Shown here: piece by piece, positions 5,131 through 9,231 of the stretch
Layout: every line of letters starts with the position of its first letter
Position numbering within the stretch: position 1 is the stretch's first letter
Origin: Dehalococcoidia bacterium
GTDB lineage: Bacteria; Chloroflexota; Dehalococcoidia; JAENJB01
Length of the DNA: 9,231 bases
Assembly (NCBI GenBank): GCA_016844565.1
Contig: JAENJB010000051.1
Coordinates: 1 to 9,231, forward strand
Reading direction: 5' to 3'
The notes under the pieces: model-generated
The model's input: only the letters and a program-made list of their open reading frames with translations
Told to the model about the DNA's origin: nothing
The model's database searches: none
Translations under genes and position numbers: made by a program

Positions 5131-5147
5131 TCCCGACAAGGTCGGGA
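5131..5147. repeat. Mini-palindrome copy 5 (protease leader)
   Basis: TCCCGAC-AAG-GTCGGGA is a perfect 7-3-7 inverted repeat whose last base is the first A of the AAAGGAG ribosome binding site (5147-5153). In the mRNA it would form a stable hairpin abutting the ribosome site. Confidence 0.75.
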
Positions 5148-5158
5148 AAGGAGATAAC

Positions 5159-6286
5159 GTGAGAAGACTGGCTTTCGCTCTGGCCCTGGCGGCCCTGCTT
5201 TTCATCATACCGTTGCAGGGGTGCCTTCCGACCACTTCGGGCGCGACGGGCGGCCTGGAGTCGGTAAGCGAGGTGTGGGATTATCTGGGCCGCGAATACG
5301 TAGAACCGGCCAAGCTTAATCCCCAGGAGATGAGCCGCGCCGCCATCGAAGGCATGCTAGGCAAGCTCAACGACCCCTGGACCTACTATCTCGATTCATC
5401 CACCTTCCAGCTCCACCAGAGGAGCCTCGAGGGACTCTACTACGGCATCGGCGCCCGCGTCAGTCTCGACGAAGGCAACCTGACCATCGTCACCGTATTC
5501 CCCGATTCCCCCGCCGATAAGGCCGGGCTCAAGGCGGGCGATTCCATTCGCGCCGTCAACGGCGAGCCGGTGTCCGGCATGGCTAACGTCCAGGAGGCAG
5601 TGCTCAAGGTACAGGGGCCGAGAGGCTCCACGGTCAAGCTGCTCGTGCTGCGCGTCGGCCAGACCCAGCCCCAGGAGATGAGCCTCGTCCGCGCCGAGAT
5701 AAAGGTCCCCAGCGCCACCCTGGCCAAGAGGGGAGACATCGCACTGGTCTCGCTTCTCCAGTTCACCGACCGCAGCGACCAGGAGATGAGTCTGGTGCTG
5801 AGCGAGGCCCTTAACACCGGCAGCCGGGCCCTCATCCTCGACCTCCGTGACAACCCGGGCGGACCCCTGGAGACCGTTGTGAACACCACCAGCCTCTTTC
5901 TGAAGAAGGGACAGATCGTCCTCACCGTGGCTGACCGCGCTGGGGGAAGAAGCGACCGGAAGGCATCTGATGACGGCTTGGCCTCTATGATACCCATGGT
6001 GGTGCTGGTGAATCAGCACAGCGCCAGCGGCTCAGAGGTACTGGCCGGCGCCCTCCAGGACCACAAGCGGGCTACCGTCGCCGGCGCCAAGACCACCGGC
6101 AAGGGCAGCGTCAACCGCATCGTGCCCCTTAAGGACGGCTCAGCCATCTCTATCACCGTCGCGCGCTGGCTCACCCCGTCGGGTCGCGCCATCGAGGGTA
6201 ACGGCCTCGTACCCGACGTGGCCTCGGAGCTTCAGGGTGAGGAGCTGGTCTCGTGGGCAATCGAGTATCTGAAGTCTTCAAAGTAA
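5159..6286 (+). CDS. C-terminal processing peptidase, S41 family, predicted lipoprotein
   Basis: This 375-residue protein is a CtpA/Prc-type serine protease that trims or degrades envelope proteins from the C-terminus. GTG 5159 is chosen because AAAGGAG lies five bases upstream and the product begins with a clean signal (MRRLAFALALAALLF) and a lipobox LQGC with Cys22; GTG 5126 would translate the upstream palindrome. A PDZ domain spans about residues 92-175 (YYGIGARV, SPADKAGLKAGDSI). The catalytic core has DLRDNPGG, NQHSASGSE (nucleophile Ser290) and TTGKGSVN (general base Lys315). In S41 enzymes the residue four after the lysine is normally Gln; here it is Asn319 (codon AAC), so activity may be altered. 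The end RAIEGNGLVPD is typical. It stands alone behind its own promoter, anchored outside the membrane. Confidence 0.92.
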   Translation: MRRLAFALALAALLFIIPLQGCLPTTSGATGGLESVSEVWDYLGREYVEPAKLNPQEMSRAAIEGMLGKLNDPWTYYLDSSTFQLHQRSLEGLYYGIGARVSLDEGNLTIVTVFPDSPADKAGLKAGDSIRAVNGEPVSGMANVQEAVLKVQGPRGSTVKLLVLRVGQTQPQEMSLVRAEIKVPSATLAKRGDIALVSLLQFTDRSDQEMSLVLSEALNTGSRALILDLRDNPGGPLETVVNTTSLFLKKGQIVLTVADRAGGRSDRKASDDGLASMIPMVVLVNQHSASGSEVLAGALQDHKRATVAGAKTTGKGSVNRIVPLKDGSAISITVARWLTPSGRAIEGNGLVPDVASELQGEELVSWAIEYLKSSK

Positions 6287-6289
6287 GAC

Positions 6290-6321
6290 GGAGCGAAGCT
6301 CCCTCTCCAGAAGGAGAAGGG
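6290..6321. repeat. Two small hairpins downstream of the protease gene
   Basis: GGAGC-GAA-GCTCC (6290-6302) overlaps CCCTCTCC/GGAGAAGGG (6301-6321), a short relative of the CCCTCTCCC repeats. They could slow transcription after the protease gene, but no T-run follows, so I do not call a terminator. Confidence 0.4.
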
Positions 6322-6332
6322 AATACTCTTCA

Positions 6333-6432
6333 GTCATTGCGAGGAGTCCTTCGGCTGAAGGACGACGAAGCAATCTCTGTGCCACAAAGCGCCGAGTGAG
6401 ATTGCTTCGCCCGCCTCGGGCGCGCAATAACG
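6333..6432. repeat. MITE-like dispersed repeat, about 100 bp
   Basis: The outer ends GTCATTGCGAG and CGCGCAATAACG are imperfect inverted repeats. Inside, GAAGCAATCTC (6367-6377) and GAGATTGCTTC (6398-6408) form a perfect 11-bp inverted repeat around a 20-base centre. Each half carries its own small hairpin (TCCTTCGGCTGAAGGA; GCCCGCCTCGGGC). Partial copies are at 111, 1538 and near 4199. It has no coding capacity. Confidence 0.7.
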
Positions 6433-6464
6433 GGGAGCGCCCGAAAGGAGAGGGGGGACAGGCA

Positions 6465-6487
6465 CTGTTCTGAGCATACCGAAGGAG
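6465..6487. repeat. Remnant of the CTTCGACAAGCTCAGGACAG unit
   Basis: This stretch agrees at 19 of 23 positions with the reverse complement of 2748-2770. Its last bases, GAAGGAG, are part of the AAGGAGG ribosome site (6482-6488) of the molybdopterin gene, so this gene's translation signal seems to derive from a repeat. Confidence 0.5.
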
Positions 6488-6495
6488 GGTGAGGT

Positions 6496-8544
6496 ATGGA
6501 ACTTCCTACCATCTGCGCCTTCTGCAGCACCAGCTGCGGCCTTCTGATGACCGTCGAGAACAACCGCATCCAGCGGGTGCGCGGCAACCCCGATCACCCA
6601 ACTAACTCCGGCGGGATATGCCCCAAGGGGGCCGCCCTCAAGCAGGTGGTCCATTCCCCCGAAAGACTGAAGACACCCCTGGTGAGAACGGAGCATGGCT
6701 TCAAGCCCGTCTCCTGGAGCGAGGCCCTCGATTTCATCGCCGGGCGGCTGGCCGATATCAGAGAGAAATATGGCCCCCAGACCCTCATATCCTGCCGCGG
6801 CGCTCCTGTAGGCCAGGAGACCTTCGACGCCTTCCACCAGCTTCTCCACGCCTATGGCTCCCCAAACATCACCGGCTCCGGCCACCTGTGCTCAGTTCCC
6901 CGCCGGATAGCCATCGAGCAGGTCACCGGGCGCCGCCCTGAGCCCGACTACGAAGGCAGCAGGCTCGTCATCATCTGGGCCGCCAACCCCACCGACTCCT
7001 ACCGCCTGGCTGAGGGTACGGCCTACGGCTCCCATCCCGATTCGTCGGGGCTCCCCCGGGCGCGTGAAGCAGGGACCCGCCTGGTGGTCATCGATCCCAG
7101 GCGCACTCAGGCGGCGGCGCAGGCCGACAAGTGGCTCCGTATGAACCCGGGCACCGACGCCGCCCTGATGATGGCCATGCTTCATACCATCATCCAGGAG
7201 AAGCTCTACGACGGGGATTTCGTCCGCCAGTGGACGGCCGGCTTCGACGAGCTGGCCGAACGGGTGTCCGGCGCCCGGCCGGAGTGGGCGGCCGAGCTTA
7301 CCGGCATCCCCTCCGACGACATCCGCGAGTTGGCCTATCTCTATGCCTCCTCGAAGCCGGCCGCCATTCGCGATGGCAACGGGCTGGACATGCACCTAAA
7401 TGTCAGCGGCACCACCCGCCTCCTGGCCTCCCTGGAGGCCATCACCGGCAACCTGGATATCCCCGGGGGCAATGTCTTCTACCCCCAGCCCCGCCTCTCC
7501 CGCTATCCCATCCTGGAATCCCCGGGTAAGCGCCTCGGAGAGGAGCGCTATCCCCTCTTCCCCTATGCCCCGTTCCCGGTGGTAGCCGATGCTCTCCTGA
7601 GCGATGAGCCCGGACGGCCCCGGGCGATGCTCGTGTATCATGCTAATCCTCTGCTGGTCAATGCCGGCGAAAGCAAGGTGCGCCGGGCCCTCTCGCGCCT
7701 GGACCTCCTGGTGGTGGACGAGCTGTTCATGACGGCCACGGCGCAGATGGCCCACATCGTCCTGCCCGGCGCCAGCGATGTGGAGCAGGCCAGCCTCCGC
7801 GCTTACAGCAGCAGGCAGGGCGGCTTCATTGCCCTCCGGCGCCGTCTCATCGAGCCTCCGGGCGAGGCCCGTCCGGTGATGGAGGTCGAGTATGAAATTG
7901 CCCTGCGGCTGGGGCTCGCCGGCGCCTACCCCTGGCGCACTACCGAGGAATGGATTGACTACCGCCTGAAGGACTCGGGCACGAGCCGAGCCGAGATGGA
8001 GCAGAGGACAGTCGCCTACACCACCCCGTCACTGGAGTACCGCAAGTACCTGAAGCGCGGCTTCAACACTCCCTCGGGGAAGGTGGAGCTATCATCGGCA
8101 AGGCTGGAGAAAATGGGAAAGGACCCCCTGCCTGACTATGTGGAGCCGGTGAGCCGGCTGCGCTATCCGGAGCTGGTCGCCCGCTTCCCTCTGGTGGGTA
8201 CCACCCAGAGGCCTGGGAACTACGTCCACACCCGCTTCCGCAATATCGGCACCTTGCGCCATATGAGACCCCGTGCGCTGGTCACGATTCATCCCCTGGA
8301 TGCCGGAAGCCGCGGTATCGCCGGTGGGGAGCAAGTGAGAGTGACTTCCCCGGAGGGGGAGATAGAATTCACTGCCAGGGTGAGCAGCGAGATCGGGCCC
8401 GGCGTGGTCGTCATGGACTTTGGCTGGGGCAACCCCGGGGACAATGGCCCGAATGTCAATGCCCTGGCGAGTGACGAGCCTCGCGACCCCTTCTTTGCCT
8501 CTACCTCCAACCGCGCCTTCCTCTGCCAGGTGAGGAAGGCTTAA
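6496..8544 (+). CDS. Molybdopterin-dependent oxidoreductase (DMSO reductase superfamily), catalytic subunit
   Basis: This 682-residue protein has an N-terminal [4Fe-4S] site, CxxCxxxC plus a distant CPKG (Cys7, Cys10, Cys14, Cys42), then the Mo/W-bis-pyranopterin domains. GHLCSVPRR places Cys132 as the likely metal ligand. Further family marks are NPTDSYR, LVVIDPRRT, PGTDAAL, GNLDIPGGN, HIVLPGASDVEQ and the C-terminal dinucleotide-binding domain (about 560-680: YVHTRFRNIG, HPLDAGSRGIAGGEQV). There is no twin-arginine signal, so the enzyme should be cytoplasmic. Start ATG 6496 has AAGGAGG seven bases upstream. No electron-transfer or membrane subunit follows, so the substrate cannot be named; relatives include reductases, dehydrogenases and acetylene hydratase. 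Length is complete. A weak mini-palindrome at 7035 lies within the frame. Confidence 0.92.
   Translation: MELPTICAFCSTSCGLLMTVENNRIQRVRGNPDHPTNSGGICPKGAALKQVVHSPERLKTPLVRTEHGFKPVSWSEALDFIAGRLADIREKYGPQTLISCRGAPVGQETFDAFHQLLHAYGSPNITGSGHLCSVPRRIAIEQVTGRRPEPDYEGSRLVIIWAANPTDSYRLAEGTAYGSHPDSSGLPRAREAGTRLVVIDPRRTQAAAQADKWLRMNPGTDAALMMAMLHTIIQEKLYDGDFVRQWTAGFDELAERVSGARPEWAAELTGIPSDDIRELAYLYASSKPAAIRDGNGLDMHLNVSGTTRLLASLEAITGNLDIPGGNVFYPQPRLSRYPILESPGKRLGEERYPLFPYAPFPVVADALLSDEPGRPRAMLVYHANPLLVNAGESKVRRALSRLDLLVVDELFMTATAQMAHIVLPGASDVEQASLRAYSSRQGGFIALRRRLIEPPGEARPVMEVEYEIALRLGLAGAYPWRTTEEWIDYRLKDSGTSRAEMEQRTVAYTTPSLEYRKYLKRGFNTPSGKVELSSARLEKMGKDPLPDYVEPVSRLRYPELVARFPLVGTTQRPGNYVHTRFRNIGTLRHMRPRALVTIHPLDAGSRGIAGGEQVRVTSPEGEIEFTARVSSEIGPGVVVMDFGWGNPGDNGPNVNALASDEPRDPFFASTSNRAFLCQVRKA
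7035..7050. repeat. Weak mini-palindrome inside the molybdopterin gene
   Basis: TCCCGA-TTCG-TCGGGG resembles the 17-bp family but is one base shorter and has imperfect ends. It is translated as HPDSSGLP in the region between two conserved blocks. It may be a worn copy or chance. Confidence 0.35.
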
Positions 8545-8654
8545 GACAGTCCCGGTCTTCATCTGCTATCAAACGTTCTGCACGCCTTTTTCATCACGCT
8601 CCTAGTACTAACGATTTACCCAATTCAGGACTTTTGGGTGATTGTCCGTCTTGA

Positions 8655-8674
8655 ACACATATGGTCAAATGTGT
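8655..8674. promoter_or_regulatory. Inverted repeat, possible operator before the MerR-type gene
   Basis: ACACAT (8655-8660) and ATGTGT (8669-8674) are perfect inverted repeats with an 8-base centre, about 30-50 bases before the start of a DNA-binding protein gene. Autoregulation is a plausible guess. I see no convincing promoter hexamers around it. The rest of 8545-8704 holds no gene or clear terminator. Confidence 0.35.
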
Positions 8675-8704
8675 GCAGGAGAGCGTAAGTAGCATTGGAG
8701 TCGT

Positions 8705-8923
8705 GTGAAGATGGCATGGACAATAGACAGTCACAGGTACTACGGGACAAGCGAAGTTTGTTCCATGGTAGGCATAAGCAAAGACACATTCCTCAGGTGG
8801 GTTAGGACAGGCCTGATGGAAGACGTCAAACACAGGGACAGACATGGATGGCGGTTGTTCACTGATGATGATCTATGCAGATTAAAGGCTAAGGTCAACC
8901 ACATCAACATCATATCTCACTGA
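8705..8923 (+). CDS. Small MerR-type helix-turn-helix protein
   Basis: This 72-residue protein is almost entirely one winged HTH domain: YYGTSEVCSMVGISKDTFLRWVRTG is the HTH (given in parts: YYGTSEVCSMVGIS, KDTFLRWVRTG), followed by GWRLFTDDDLCRLK, the wing and next helix typical of MerR/excisionase-like domains. There is no effector-binding domain, metal-binding cysteine cluster or dimerisation coiled coil, so it is a minimal regulator or excisionase-like protein. GGAG (8697-8700) lies four bases before GTG 8705 and ten before ATG 8711; either may be the start. Base composition is less GC-rich than the genes to its left, which hints at different ancestry. A putative operator lies upstream, and a short membrane protein gene follows after 90 bases. 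Confidence 0.75.
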   Translation: MKMAWTIDSHRYYGTSEVCSMVGISKDTFLRWVRTGLMEDVKHRDRHGWRLFTDDDLCRLKAKVNHINIISH

Positions 8924-9013
8924 TGATCCATGGAGGAGCTTGATCTGCTTGGTGTTTTGGTTAGAGGAGAATTCAGACACACCGGATGTGGGTGGTAGGT
9001 ATAGGAGACGGGC

Positions 9014-9175
9014 ATGCGCCTTAAGAAGACCCTAAGAGAGAACTTCTTCGTCCAGTTCACAGTAGCAAGCTTTATTGTTTTGGCTGTGGTCGCAATAGCC
9101 CTTGTCTTATCTCTATCAAGTGTGGTCAGGACTGGAATGCACCCCGTTTTAACTGGATGGTTGCATAAGCTATAG
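9014..9175 (+). CDS. 53-residue membrane peptide, possibly a truncated sensor N-terminus
   Basis: ATG 9014 has AGGAG (9003-9007) six bases upstream. The product MRLKKTLRENFFVQFTVASF continues with a hydrophobic helix (about residues 17-38, rich in Val, Ala, Leu, Ile) and ends VLTGWLHKL before TAG. A basic N-terminus of the form LRxNFxxQF and one membrane helix is what membrane sensor kinases or diguanylate cyclases of this kind of bacterium begin with, but no sensor, HAMP or catalytic domain follows before the stop. It may be a truncated gene or a genuine small membrane protein. It follows the MerR-type gene on the same strand and may share its transcript. Confidence 0.5.
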   Translation: MRLKKTLRENFFVQFTVASFIVLAVVAIALVLSLSSVVRTGMHPVLTGWLHKL

Positions 9176-9231
9176 TCAGGCCACTAGGAAAGGAAGCCAA
9201 GTGGCATGAATCGCAGAATCTGGTCCAACGA

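Noticed and set aside
8618..8639. ACCCAA/TTGGGT hairpin as a terminator after the molybdopterin gene
   Set aside because: A six-base stem with a ten-base loop and no T-run.
8930..8998. 22-codon frame between the MerR-type gene and the membrane peptide
   Set aside because: No ribosome site and no recognisable feature; too short to support.
9206..9231. Possible gene start MNRRIWSN at the right edge
   Set aside because: Only eight codons are visible; a GGAAGG-like site precedes it but lies between GCCACT/AGTGGC inverted repeats (9180-9205). Not enough to call.

Overview
The window is bacterial, GC-rich over most of its length, with compact genes, Shine-Dalgarno sites and many short dispersed repeats. 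The repeat families (GTCATTGCGAG... elements, CCCTCTCCC... hairpins, CCTTCGACAAGCTCAGGACAGG units), a zinc-ribbon/RNase HI/RNase P RNA cluster and an orphan cytoplasmic molybdopterin enzyme together suggest an uncultured Chloroflexota of the Dehalococcoidia type. That assignment is inference, not proven by any marker here.

Layout. Positions 2-97 hold the 3' end of a prepilin peptidase gene. On the minus strand, in transcription order, come a TlpA/ResA-like membrane-anchored redoxin (2615-2109), a small gene broken by an in-frame stop (2003-1623) and a phage-type terminase large subunit (1512-136) with no other phage structural gene visible. A repeat-filled divergent promoter region (2616-2908) separates these from a plus-strand block: coiled-coil zinc-ribbon protein (2909-3601), overlapping RNase HI-like gene (3601-4008), repeat copy, RNase P RNA (4234-4596), a small conserved-looking protein (4786-5031), an S41 C-terminal processing protease lipoprotein (5159-6286), a MITE-like repeat, and a 682-residue molybdopterin oxidoreductase (6496-8544). 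The last 690 bases are visibly less GC-rich and carry a MerR-type HTH protein (8705-8923) and a 53-residue membrane peptide that looks like the N-terminus of a sensor protein (9014-9175).

How the parts relate. Three genes serve the envelope (prepilin peptidase, redoxin, S41 protease). The zinc-ribbon/RNase HI pair plus rnpB forms a nucleic-acid block. Promoters can be read for several units; three share a TAGAAT -10 with a 17-base spacer, and the redoxin transcript appears leaderless.

The most unusual signal is a family of 17-bp mini-palindromes (consensus YCCCGAY-NNN-RTCGGGR, 7-3-7). Five good copies lie inside the terminase coding sequence, in three peripheral hairpins of RNase P RNA, and just upstream of the protease ribosome binding site. 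Other points of note are a Gln-to-Asn change at the presumed third catalytic position of the S41 protease, an RNase HI gene whose C-terminus looks shifted by a 19-base insertion, and the stop-interrupted gene next to the terminase.
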